A stretch of 43,902 bases of DNA from positions 1 through 43,902 of the forward strand of contig NZ_JACUTY010000013.1 of NCBI RefSeq assembly GCF_014859555.1, written 5' to 3'. Positions within the stretch are counted from its first letter, which is position 1. Every line of letters begins with the position of its first letter. This stretch comes from Thiomicrospira sp. (GTDB taxonomy: Bacteria > Pseudomonadota > Gammaproteobacteria > Thiomicrospirales > Thiomicrospiraceae). Below the pieces are notes generated by a model. The model was not told the origin of the DNA, made no database searches, and worked only from the letters and a program-made list of their open reading frames with translations. Position numbers and translations under genes: made by a program. Shown piece by piece: positions 1-7,077 of this stretch.

Positions 1-31
1 TTATTATAGTCCGCCAACTCATTTATTGCAG

Positions 32-47
32 ATTACAAATATGTAAT
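32..47. promoter_or_regulatory. Candidate copper-responsive operator (cop box 1)
   Basis: The dyad ATTACAAATATGTAAT lies about 100 bases upstream of the first copper gene, with GGTCAG six bases further on and an AT-rich -10 candidate near 74-79. The same arrangement recurs at 662-677. The form ATTACA-N4-TGTAAT resembles sites of CopR/CusR-type response regulators. No such regulator is encoded in this window. Confidence 0.6.
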
Positions 48-145
48 GCATCGGTCAGCTAAGTGTCAGCTCCTATATTAAATAATAATCCTTAAAATTT
101 GTTCTGTTTATGAACCGCACGATTAACCCCCTAAGAGAATCCGCT

Positions 146-652
146 ATGAGATCTAAAATATCCCTCAAAATCACGTTGCTACTGGGCTTCGCGGCTTTTG
201 TTTTATTTGGATTCTATTATCTAAATAGCGCCCCCCAACAGTCCGACTCTGACTGGCCATTAGTCACGGTCTATAAAAATGCCGGTTGCGGCTGCTGCAA
301 TGACTGGATAACCCACCTCAAGCAAAACGGATTCGATGTCAAAGCCCATAATGTCGACAATATGTCGCGCTACAAAGATCAAGCCAAGCTGGGGCCGGGC
401 ATGGGGTCCTGCCATACGGCATTTGTGGATGGCTACGCGATTGAAGGCCATGTTCCCGCCCAGGATATCAAACGATTATTAACGCAAAGGCCAGATGTTT
501 CCGGCTTAACCGTCCCGGCCATGCCGATTGGCACACCGGGTATGGAAATTCCCGGTCAACCTGCGCAGGCCTACCAGGTTATTAGCTATAAGGATGGGGA
601 AGTAGTGAATGTATTCAGTGATTATCCGGCTGAACAACCTAACAAGCACTAA
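146..652 (+). CDS. copG: CopG-like periplasmic copper-binding protein (DUF411)
   Basis: This 168-residue protein belongs to the DUF411 family, whose copper-resistance members are called CopG. They are periplasmic and bind copper through cysteine clusters. An N-terminal hydrophobic segment (about residues 8-26) is a signal or anchor. It is followed by an AGCGCC cysteine motif in a thioredoxin-like context and later by a GMGSCH motif, both typical of the family. An in-frame ATG at 110 has no ribosome binding site, whereas the ATG at 146 follows AAGAGA at suitable spacing, so I start there. It opens a plus-strand copper cluster with copA, copB and copI, and its promoter region carries cop box 1. 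A role in handling periplasmic copper is inferred from family and context. Confidence 0.85.
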   Translation: MRSKISLKITLLLGFAAFVLFGFYYLNSAPQQSDSDWPLVTVYKNAGCGCCNDWITHLKQNGFDVKAHNVDNMSRYKDQAKLGPGMGSCHTAFVDGYAIEGHVPAQDIKRLLTQRPDVSGLTVPAMPIGTPGMEIPGQPAQAYQVISYKDGEVVNVFSDYPAEQPNKH

Positions 653-661
653 AGGCAATAG

Positions 662-677
662 ATTACAAAGTTGTAAT
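662..677. promoter_or_regulatory. Candidate copper-responsive operator (cop box 2)
   Basis: ATTACAAAGTTGTAAT is the second copy of the dyad at 32-47. As in the first copy, GGTCAG follows after a five-base gap. It sits just upstream of a poor -35 region and a good -10 (TATACT, 711-716) ahead of copA, the arrangement expected for an activator-dependent promoter. The conserved spacing at two places in one cluster is the main evidence. Confidence 0.65.
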
Positions 678-710
678 TGGGCGGTCAGTAAATCGACAGC
701 CCTTATGTTG

Positions 711-716
711 TATACT
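711..716 (+). promoter_or_regulatory. -10 element of copA promoter
   Basis: TATACT lies 31 bases upstream of the copA start codon. The hexamer 17 bases upstream (GTAAAT, 688-693) is a poor -35, so transcription probably depends on the regulator bound at 662-677. This implies that copA-copB-copI can be transcribed separately from copG. Confidence 0.5.
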
Positions 717-747
717 GATTTTGAAATTAAACAGGAGAGGTTTAACG

Positions 748-2571
748 ATGCAAACACAAATTTCACGACGCCACTTATTAAGAAGCGCGATGGCAGGCGG
801 TGCCGCCGTAGGTTTATCACCTTGGATGAATCATGCTTGGGCAAACCCGAAAATCACCCAACTGGGTAATGCTCCGACTTTATCAGGCACTGAGTTTGAT
901 TTAATCGTCGATGAGACGCCGGTCAATATCACAGGTAAAGACCGCGTGGCGGTCACCATTAACGGCTCGTTGCCTGCACCGACTTTACGCTGGCGTGAAG
1001 GCGATACCGTCAAAATTCGCGTCACCAACCGACTCAAACAAGACACCTCGATTCACTGGCACGGCATTATTTTGCCGTTCAATATGGATGGCGTACCTGG
1101 CGTGAGTTTTCCTGGCATTAGACCAGGCGAAACCTTTACTTATGAATTCACTCTTGAGCAGGCGGGCACCTATTGGTATCACTCGCATTCCGGCATGCAA
1201 GAACAACAAGGTATGTATGGCGCGATTATTGTCGAACCGGCGATACCTGAGCCTATTCAATATGATCGCGAACACGTCATTATGCTGTCGGACTGGACGG
1301 ATGAAAACCCACACCGCATTATTGAAAAACTCAAAATTAAAGGCCATTACTACAACCGTAATGAACCCACCGTATTTGACTTTTTCCGCGATGTAAAACA
1401 GTTAGGTTTTGGTGGCGCGATGCAAAAACGTGACATGTGGAATCAAATGCGCATGTCGCCAACCGACTTAGCCGATATTTCGGGTTATACCTATGAGTTT
1501 TTGACCAACGGAACACCGCAAAACGCTAACTGGACAGGGCTATTTAAAGCCGGTGAAACCGTACGTTTACGTTATATCAATGCCGGCGCCGCAAGCATTT
1601 TTGATGTGCGCATTCCGGGCTTAAAAATGACGGTAGTGCAAGCCGATGGACAGAATGTTCAACCGGTTGAAGTCGACGAATTTCGTTTTGGCCCCGGTGA
1701 AACTTATGATGTGTTAGTCACACCTCAACACCAGGCTTACACACTGTTTGCTCAGTCGATTGATCGCAGTGGGTTTGCACGCGGAACCCTCGCCACTCAA
1801 ATGGGAATGCAAGCCGAGGTGCCTGAAATGGATCCTGTTCAATGGCTCGAAATGCAAGACATGATGGGGGCGATGGATCACAGTGCACATGGTGATCACG
1901 CCGGTCACGATATGGCTGGCGATAGTATGGATCATAGTGGTCACAACATGGCAGGCGCAACCGATAGTCAAGCTGATCATAGTGCGCATGGCGGCCATGA
2001 CGCTCACGCAGGCCACAATATGACCGAGAATCCCTTAGCCAAACCCAGCCAACAGGTTCGTCATTCAAAACACGAATACGGTGCGAGCGTGGATATGCGA
2101 GTTGATACGCCTAGAAACAATTTGGACGATCCAGGGATTGGTTTAAGAAATAACGGCCGTCGCGTCTTAACCTATGCGGATTTACGTACTTTAGGTGGGC
2201 CTTTAGATCCACGCCAACCAGAACGTGAAATTGAGTTGCATTTAACCGGCAACATGCACCGTTATATTTGGTCAATTGATGGGGTCGAATATGGTAAATC
2301 CGAACCGATTCCGTTTCAGTTTGGTGAACGTATCCGCGTGATTATGCACAACGATACGATGATGACCCACCCTATGCATTTACACGGTATGTGGAGTGAG
2401 CTGGAGTCGCCTGACGGTGAGTTTCTAGTCAGAAAACATACCATCAGCGTGCAACCGGCCCAACGTGTTTCATTCTTAGTCACCGCCGATGCACTAGGCC
2501 GCTGGGTATGGCATTGCCACATTATGTATCACATGGACACCGGCATGTTTAGAGAAGTTGTTGTGTCATAA
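748..2571 (+). CDS. copA: Copper resistance multicopper oxidase CopA
   Basis: This 607-residue periplasmic multicopper oxidase is of the CopA/PcoA type, thought to oxidise Cu(I) and bind excess copper. A twin-arginine signal (SRRHLLRSAMAGGAAVG) would export the folded enzyme. The copper-ligand motifs are complete: HWHG (His103, His105), HSHSG (His145, His147), HPMHLHG (His541, His544, His546) and HCHIMYHMDTGM (His589, Cys590, His591, His595, Met600). Residues about 372-426 form a Met/His-rich insert of repeated DHSGH/GHDM units, expected to store copper. AGGAGAGG at 732-739 fixes the start at 748. A second cop box lies upstream, and copB follows after 78 bases. Confidence 0.96.
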   Translation: MQTQISRRHLLRSAMAGGAAVGLSPWMNHAWANPKITQLGNAPTLSGTEFDLIVDETPVNITGKDRVAVTINGSLPAPTLRWREGDTVKIRVTNRLKQDTSIHWHGIILPFNMDGVPGVSFPGIRPGETFTYEFTLEQAGTYWYHSHSGMQEQQGMYGAIIVEPAIPEPIQYDREHVIMLSDWTDENPHRIIEKLKIKGHYYNRNEPTVFDFFRDVKQLGFGGAMQKRDMWNQMRMSPTDLADISGYTYEFLTNGTPQNANWTGLFKAGETVRLRYINAGAASIFDVRIPGLKMTVVQADGQNVQPVEVDEFRFGPGETYDVLVTPQHQAYTLFAQSIDRSGFARGTLATQMGMQAEVPEMDPVQWLEMQDMMGAMDHSAHGDHAGHDMAGDSMDHSGHNMAGATDSQADHSAHGGHDAHAGHNMTENPLAKPSQQVRHSKHEYGASVDMRVDTPRNNLDDPGIGLRNNGRRVLTYADLRTLGGPLDPRQPEREIELHLTGNMHRYIWSIDGVEYGKSEPIPFQFGERIRVIMHNDTMMTHPMHLHGMWSELESPDGEFLVRKHTISVQPAQRVSFLVTADALGRWVWHCHIMYHMDTGMFREVVVS

Positions 2572-2649
2572 CTTGCGCAGGCTCTGGATGGATTCGGAGC
2601 CTACACCAAGCCTATTAACACTACCTTAAGAAACAAAAGGACATTTAGT

Positions 2650-3486
2650 ATGTTTAAAAAAACACTCATTTACAGCGCCTTACTCAGTATCGGGGTTTTA
2701 ACAAACCACCAGGCCTGGTCACAACAAGACCCTGAACCCATGGTAGATGATCATGGCTCCATGCAAGGCGGATCGGCTCCGGCCGATGCGCGTGATCCGT
2801 TAGATTACAGTGGCGATTTACGTTATAACGATGACGATCTGCAACGTCTGCATTTAATGGATCAGCATGTTTATAAAGCCTTTATGGTTGACCATGTTGA
2901 ACAGGTTTTTACTGATGATACCAACTACACGGCTTATGAACTTAAAGCCTGGATCGGTAAAGACTATAACAAACTGCAGTTCCAAAGCGAGGGCAGTATT
3001 AAGGACGGCGAATTTGAAGCGCACTCCGAACTTTACTGGTCTCACGCGATTGCGGCCTATTGGGACAGTCTAATCGGGGTTCGATTTGATAGCGGCGATC
3101 ATGAACGTCAATGGCTGGCTTTCGGAGTGCAAGGTTTAGCTCCCTATATGATTGATACCAGTGCCAAAGCTTTTATAGATGAAGACGGACGTGTCGCGGC
3201 CAAATTAGAATTTAAATACGAAATGATGTTTACCCAAGATCTTGAACTTGAACCTAAGATTAAAGCCAAGTTATTTAGCAGCAAAGACACCGCGTTTGGC
3301 GAAGGCGCTGGCTTAGCCGAATTAAAAGCTGGCTTGCGTTTGAAATATCACATCAAACCTGAGTTTGCACCCTATATTGGCGTGGAATGGAAAGGTCTAT
3401 TTGGTGAAACCAAAGATTTCGCGAACCAAGCCGGACACGCCACCAGTGAAACCCGTTACATGGTGGGTTTGAGTTTTTGGTATTAA
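2650..3486 (+). CDS. copB: Copper resistance outer membrane protein CopB
   Basis: This 278-residue protein of the CopB/PcoB family is an outer-membrane beta-barrel that partners CopA in periplasmic copper tolerance. It has a signal peptide (about residues 1-24, ending near AWS-QQ), a short Asp/Met-containing linker, then alternating amphipathic strands ending in an aromatic C-terminus (GLSFWY), typical of barrels recognised by BamA. An AAAGGA ribosome binding site lies just upstream. The linker is much shorter than the Met-rich region of some CopB proteins. The end of the signal peptide (NHQAWS) is encoded by a copy of the 12-bp palindrome. Confidence 0.93.
   Translation: MFKKTLIYSALLSIGVLTNHQAWSQQDPEPMVDDHGSMQGGSAPADARDPLDYSGDLRYNDDDLQRLHLMDQHVYKAFMVDHVEQVFTDDTNYTAYELKAWIGKDYNKLQFQSEGSIKDGEFEAHSELYWSHAIAAYWDSLIGVRFDSGDHERQWLAFGVQGLAPYMIDTSAKAFIDEDGRVAAKLEFKYEMMFTQDLELEPKIKAKLFSSKDTAFGEGAGLAELKAGLRLKYHIKPEFAPYIGVEWKGLFGETKDFANQAGHATSETRYMVGLSFWY
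2708..2719. repeat. Palindrome ACCAGGCCTGGT, copy 1
   Basis: Perfect 12-bp palindrome within copB, read in the frame that gives HQAW, at the signal-peptide cleavage region. Confidence 0.95.
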
Positions 3487-3542
3487 CCTGCTGAGCAACA
3501 AAACCTCAGCTATTTAGATGCACCAACTTTAGGAGAATTAAC

Positions 3543-4124
3543 ATGAACATTTCACGTCGTCAGTTTTTAATCGGCTTAAGCGCCACGGCCTTACCGGGTT
3601 TTGCGCTGGCTCAGAATCATGGTCACCAAGGTCACATGTCAAGCCAAGCATCCAGTAATGAACAGGGACATAATCACGGGCATGGCCATCAACATAATCA
3701 GACTATGTCACAAGGTGATCATGCGGGACACACACCAGGTATGAGTCATGGCACAACCGTGGGGCGTGAAGGCCGACCACAGGATGTGACACAAACCATT
3801 CAGGTTGATATGCACGATCAAAATCGATTCACACCCAATCGGATTGAAATTAAAGCTGGAGAAACCGTGCGTTTTTTCGTGCGTAACATGGGACAAATTA
3901 AACATGAGTTTGTAATCGGTACCAAACAAGAGCTACTTGAACATGCTGAAATGATGAAAAACATGCCTCACATGGCCCACAATGACCCTAATATGATTAA
4001 TTTAAAACCACGTCAACGGGGTGGCGTAGTTTGGCATTTTGACAAACCAGGCACCTATTATTTTGGCTGTTTAGAACCTGGCCATTATGAAGGCGGCATG
4101 GTTGGCACCATTGTAGTTAAATAG
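3543..4124 (+). CDS. copI: CopI-like cupredoxin copper-tolerance protein
   Basis: This 193-residue exported protein has one C-terminal cupredoxin domain. The N-terminus (SRRQFLIGLSATALPGFALA) is a twin-arginine signal. Residues about 26-70 are very rich in His, Gly and Met, as expected for loose copper binding. The cupredoxin domain carries a full type-1 copper set: His121, Cys176, His181 and Met186 in the arrangement C-x4-H-x4-M. Proteins of this build linked to copA/copB are called CopI and protect against periplasmic or cytochrome-assembly damage by copper. The function is assigned by family and neighbourhood. AGGAG precedes the ATG. It ends the classical part of the copper cluster. Confidence 0.82.
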   Translation: MNISRRQFLIGLSATALPGFALAQNHGHQGHMSSQASSNEQGHNHGHGHQHNQTMSQGDHAGHTPGMSHGTTVGREGRPQDVTQTIQVDMHDQNRFTPNRIEIKAGETVRFFVRNMGQIKHEFVIGTKQELLEHAEMMKNMPHMAHNDPNMINLKPRQRGGVVWHFDKPGTYYFGCLEPGHYEGGMVGTIVVK

Positions 4125-4153
4125 TTGCAAATAGAACCAGTGGGCGTAAAGTA

Positions 4154-4183
4154 GTGAAAACGTAACCTTTGTTGCGTTTTCAC
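4154..4183 (+). repeat. Strong hairpin between copI and the DUF2892 gene
   Basis: A 13-bp stem (GTGAAAACGTAAC against GTTGCGTTTTCAC, one G-U pair) closes a four-base loop, 19 bases before the next start codon. No T-run follows, so it is probably not a terminator. It may protect the 3' end of the copper mRNA or mark a processing site. Confidence 0.6.
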
Positions 4184-4201
4184 AAATCAAGGAGAAGTAA
4201 T

Positions 4202-4408
4202 ATGAAAACAAATGTTGGCGGTTTAGACCGCATGCTTCGAATTGCCGTCGGGCTGGTTTTGATCCTGCTCGCAGCGACACAGACCATCGGTTTATGGGGT
4301 TATATTGGGGTCATTCCACTATTAACTGGCGCGTTTCGTTTTTGCCCGGTTTATGTTCCATTTGGGCTTTCAAGTTGCCAAACCGGTAAACCCGAAAAAA
4401 TTAAGTAA
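4202..4408 (+). CDS. Small inner-membrane protein, DUF2892 (YgaP-like membrane domain)
   Basis: This 68-residue protein matches the DUF2892 pattern: an N-terminal NVGGLDRMLRIAVG motif, two membrane segments (about 13-30 and 33-48) and a conserved RFCPVY turn. The domain occurs alone or fused to rhodaneses such as YgaP, and its function is not known. The ATG at 4202 is set by AAGGAGAAG at 4189-4197. It follows copI in the same direction beyond a hairpin, so it may be co-transcribed with the copper genes, but a copper role is only inferred from position. Confidence 0.75.
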   Translation: MKTNVGGLDRMLRIAVGLVLILLAATQTIGLWGYIGVIPLLTGAFRFCPVYVPFGLSSCQTGKPEKIK

Positions 4409-4416
4409 CAGCCAAT

Positions 4417-4428
4417 ACCAGGCCTGGT
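4417..4428. repeat. Palindrome ACCAGGCCTGGT, copy 2
   Basis: Intergenic copy, eight bases from the next copy. The two can pair as a 12-bp stem with loop GCTTTATT between the convergent DUF2892 and moaC genes. Confidence 0.95.
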
Positions 4429-4436
4429 GCTTTATT

Positions 4437-4448
4437 ACCAGGCCTGGT
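4437..4448. repeat. Palindrome ACCAGGCCTGGT, copy 3
   Basis: Second member of the intergenic pair, ending three bases before the moaC stop codon. The pair is well placed to act as a bidirectional terminator, although T-runs are weak on both sides. Confidence 0.95.
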
Positions 4449-4451
4449 GAT

Positions 4452-4931
4452 TTAATCTTCGCGTGTCCAATGCCCGCTTTTGCCGCCTTTCTTTTCTAAT
4501 AACTGCACTTGATCAATCACCATACCTTTATCTACCGCTTTACACATATCATATAAAGTTAATGCCGCCACACTGGCCGCGGTTAAGGCTTCCATCTCTA
4601 CCCCAGTTTGGCCCACTAGTTTACAGATGGCGAGGATTTCAACACTTGAGTTTTCAAAGTTCGGCGTTAATTCGACCTTAACCGAAGTCAGCATCAACGG
4701 ATGACACATAGGGATTAAGTCGGGCGTGCGTTTGGCCGCCATAATGCCGGCAATACGAGCGGTGGCGAGCACATCGCCTTTTTTATGTTTGCCTTCGGCA
4801 ATCATTGTTAAGGTTTCCGGCAACATGCGAATCACCGCCATCGCCCGCGCTTCACGTTCAGTGTGTTGCTTCTCACTCACGTCCACCATACGTGCTTGGC
4901 CTTTTTCGTCTAAATGCGTCAATTCTGCCAT
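4452..4931 (-). CDS. moaC: Cyclic pyranopterin monophosphate synthase MoaC
   Basis: This 159-residue enzyme works with MoaA in the first step of molybdenum cofactor synthesis, turning the MoaA product (3',8-cyclo-GTP) into cyclic pyranopterin monophosphate. Family motifs are visible: MVDVSEK near the N-terminus, [13 protein letters not shown] in the middle, and [26 protein letters not shown]. Length is normal. It is separated from moeA by 132 bases containing a G-rich repeat, so it is probably expressed separately from the other Moco genes. Confidence 0.97.
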   Translation of the reverse strand: MAELTHLDEKGQARMVDVSEKQHTEREARAMAVIRMLPETLTMIAEGKHKKGDVLATARIAGIMAAKRTPDLIPMCHPLMLTSVKVELTPNFENSSVEILAICKLVGQTGVEMEALTAASVAALTLYDMCKAVDKGMVIDQVQLLEKKGGKSGHWTRED

Positions 4932-4956
4932 GTTATTTTCCTTTTTATTTTTTTAA

Positions 4957-5019
4957 ACCACAGACACACGAGGATTTTATCCCCTCTCCCTCAGTGAGAG
5001 GGCTGGGGTGGGGGGTGAG
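4957..5019. repeat. G/C-rich intergenic repeat with small hairpin
   Basis: The gap between moeA and moaC begins with an ACCACAGACACACGAGG stretch, followed by CCCTCTCCCTCAGTGAGAGGG and then a G-run (GGGTGGGGGG). Similar CCCTCTCCC / GGGAGAGGG units recur between genes in many bacterial genomes, often as REP-like elements. Only one copy lies in this window, so the repeat status rests on recognition of the type. Confidence 0.4.
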
Positions 5020-5063
5020 AAAGCTCATAAAATGGCGTCATACCTTGGTACTGGTAAGGTGAA

Positions 5064-6257
5064 CTAAAACTCGTTAAATGAAATATATTCGACCCAATCG
5101 CCTTTTTGAATCACGCTATCTTCTGGAATCACCACCAGGCCTGCCGCCCAAACCGTTGAGGTCAATACACCGGAACCTTGCTGCGGATAAATTTGTGCCC
5201 AAGTCTTAGCGTGCTGGTTTTGCAAACGCGCACGCACAAATTCACGTCGAAAACCGGGTTTTGACCAATCAAAATCCGCCTGCACCCAAACCGACTGGGG
5301 TTCTACCTGAGCTTGTCCTTGCAAACGCATTAAAAAAGGTCGTGCAAATAAATTAAAGGTGGTGAAGGCGGATACTGGATTGCCCGGTAAACCAAGGAAT
5401 GGCTTGCCTAACACCTCACCATAAGCCAAGGGTTTGCCAGGTTTCATTTTGACCTGCCACATATCAAGCTTACCTAAGCTTTCCACCGCTGGCTTAAGAT
5501 GATCTTCTTCACCGACCGACACACCGCCAGTAGTGATAATCACATCGCCGAGTTGCGCGGCTTTCTCTAAAGCCGCTTGGGTGGCCGCCAAGGTGTCGGC
5601 TACCTGGCCAAGATCAACCCATTCAAAACCGAGCTGCATCACCAAAGCCATTAAGTTGGTATGGTTAGAATTATAAATTTTTCCTGGCTGCGGCGCTGCA
5701 CCCGGTTCTAAAAGTTCGTCACCGGTAGTAAAGGTTACTAGTTTTAAAGGTTTATAAACCGCAACCTGTGCTTGGCCGACAGACGCAATCAACGCTAAAT
5801 CCTGCGGACGTAGACGTTGGCCTGGCTCTAAAATACAAGCGTTTTGCTTAATATCTTCACCACACTGACGAATATTTTGACCGAATGTTGGCATTTGCTC
5901 AAACTTAACACCTGCTTCTGAAGTCTCGGCTTGTTCTTGCATTATTACGGCATTCGCACCCGCTGGAATCGGCGCACCGGTAAAAATACGCGCGACACGG
6001 CCAGATTCTAACGGCTCGGGGTTGCTGCCCGCCGGAATCCGCTGGCTAATCGGAAGCACCAGGCCTGGTTGTATGTCTTCAGCTCGAACCGCATACCCAT
6101 CCATCATCGAATTGTCATGTGGCGGTACATTCACGGGCGACACGACTGACTGGGCTAATACACAGCCCAGTGCTTGGCTTAATGGCCGGGTTTCGATCTC
6201 CGATTTGGCTTGGGCTTGCGCCACTAGGTAAGCAATCGCTTCATCTACGGTTTTCAT
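5064..6257 (-). CDS. moeA: Molybdopterin molybdenumtransferase MoeA
   Basis: This 397-residue enzyme inserts molybdate into adenylylated molybdopterin, the last general step of Moco synthesis. It shows the PPHDNSMMDGYAVR motif, the IFTGAPIPAGANAV segment, TTGDEL and GGVSVGEEDHLK of the MoCF-binding domain, and KPGKPLAYG with LPGNPVSAF, all typical. The reading frame extends 24 codons further upstream, but the ATG at 6257 matches the family start (MKTVDEAIAYL) and has GGAA upstream. The longer version would also cross the terminator at 6270-6292. One exact and one near copy of the palindrome lie inside the gene. Confidence 0.97.
   Translation of the reverse strand: MKTVDEAIAYLVAQAQAKSEIETRPLSQALGCVLAQSVVSPVNVPPHDNSMMDGYAVRAEDIQPGLVLPISQRIPAGSNPEPLESGRVARIFTGAPIPAGANAVIMQEQAETSEAGVKFEQMPTFGQNIRQCGEDIKQNACILEPGQRLRPQDLALIASVGQAQVAVYKPLKLVTFTTGDELLEPGAAPQPGKIYNSNHTNLMALVMQLGFEWVDLGQVADTLAATQAALEKAAQLGDVIITTGGVSVGEEDHLKPAVESLGKLDMWQVKMKPGKPLAYGEVLGKPFLGLPGNPVSAFTTFNLFARPFLMRLQGQAQVEPQSVWVQADFDWSKPGFRREFVRARLQNQHAKTWAQIYPQQGSGVLTSTVWAAGLVVIPEDSVIQKGDWVEYISFNEF
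5134..5145. repeat. Near copy of the palindrome (10/12) in moeA
   Basis: ACCAGGCCTGCC differs from the consensus in its last two bases. In moeA it is read as AGLVV, the same frame as the PGLV-type exact copies. Confidence 0.6.
6058..6069. repeat. Palindrome ACCAGGCCTGGT, copy 4
   Basis: Within moeA, read as QPGLVLP in the minus-strand gene. Confidence 0.95.
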
Positions 6258-6269
6258 AAATTTTTCCAC

Positions 6270-6292
6270 AAAAAAATCCCCGCAATACGGGG
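6270..6292 (-). terminator. Rho-independent terminator after moaE
   Basis: On the minus strand CCCCG and CGGGG form a five-bp GC stem around a five-base loop, followed by ATTTTTTT. It lies between the moaE stop and the moeA start, so moaA-moaD-moaE would end here and moeA would rely on read-through or its own promoter. Confidence 0.65.
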
Positions 6293-6350
6293 AAAATGAC
6301 AGATTCAATAGGTTTGTTAAACAACTCAAGCCGCTTAATTTGTTAACCGG

Positions 6351-6812
6351 TTAAGCCAGCCAGCGTTGCATCGCTTGTTCATCACTTAAGCGTGCATCGA
6401 CCCAGCGTTCACCTTCCGGCGTCCATTCTTTTTTCCAAAAAGGCGCATTGGTTTTTAGATAATCCATAATATAGTGGCTGGCTTCAAATGCATTGTCACG
6501 GTGTCGACTGGCGACCGCGACCAAAACAATTTGATCTTTCGGCTGCATTTTTCCGATGCGGTGAATAATCAAACTAGACTCTAAATGCCAGCGTTTGTGC
6601 GCTTCCTGACGGATATTTTCGAGCGCTTTTTCGGTCATGCCTGGGTAGTGTTCAAGCTCTAACTGCTGCACATCATCGCCTTCGTTAATATCGCGAACTG
6701 TGCCCACAAACGCGACCACCGCACCCACATCGGTATGGTTTTCGCGCAACCAATTCACTTCGGTAGATAAATCGAAGTCTTCAATTTGCACGCGCACAAA
6801 TGGGTTATTCAT
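6351..6812 (-). CDS. moaE: Molybdopterin synthase catalytic subunit MoaE
   Basis: This 153-residue large subunit of molybdopterin synthase, with MoaD, transfers two sulfurs to cyclic pyranopterin monophosphate. Recognisable segments are GAVVAFVGTVRD, LELEHYPGMTEKAL, RIGKMQPKDQIVLVAV, SRHRDNAFEAS and APFWKKEWTPEGERWVDAR, the last holding the conserved active-site lysines. Three bases separate it from moaD, so the two are surely translated from the same mRNA. Confidence 0.97.
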   Translation of the reverse strand: MNNPFVRVQIEDFDLSTEVNWLRENHTDVGAVVAFVGTVRDINEGDDVQQLELEHYPGMTEKALENIRQEAHKRWHLESSLIIHRIGKMQPKDQIVLVAVASRHRDNAFEASHYIMDYLKTNAPFWKKEWTPEGERWVDARLSDEQAMQRWLA

Positions 6813-6815
6813 TAC

Positions 6816-7064
6816 TTAGCCCCCGGTAACCGGCGGGAAGAACGCAACTTCATCACCGGCTTTGATCGGTGTATCTCGGTTGGCGATATCGTGATTAACC
6901 GCGATTTGTACTTGCGCGTTTTCCAACAAAATTTCGCGCCAGTGCTCACCACGCTCAGCTAGATTATGAATAAGCTCACCCACGTTGGCAAACTGTGCTG
7001 GAATTTGTTCTTGTGCTTGGCCAAACACTTCGCGAAAACTAGCAAAATATAAAATATTAACCAT
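6816..7064 (-). CDS. moaD: Molybdopterin synthase sulfur carrier subunit MoaD
   Basis: This 82-residue ubiquitin-fold protein carries sulfur as a C-terminal thiocarboxylate and ends in the required Gly-Gly (PPVTGG). The start is the ATG at 7064, preceded by TAAGGAGG (7073-7080), one of the strongest ribosome binding sites in the window; the upstream in-frame codon at 7085 lies inside moaA. The moaA stop codon (TAA) is embedded in this Shine-Dalgarno sequence, which suggests translational coupling of moaA and moaD. Confidence 0.96.
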   Translation of the reverse strand: MVNILYFASFREVFGQAQEQIPAQFANVGELIHNLAERGEHWREILLENAQVQIAVNHDIANRDTPIKAGDEVAFFPPVTGG

Positions 7065-7077
7065 GTTGATTGCCTCC

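Noticed and set aside
721-747. Upstream TTG extension of copA
   Set aside because: The strong AGGAGAGG and twin-arginine signal place the start at 748; the extension spans the promoter -10 neighbourhood.
1714-2068. Antisense open frames opposite the Met/His-rich part of copA
   Set aside because: They mirror the repetitive codons of copA and have no ribosome binding site or recognisable protein features.
5060-6329. Longer moeA start at 6329
   Set aside because: It would cross the moaE terminator and adds residues not seen in MoeA.
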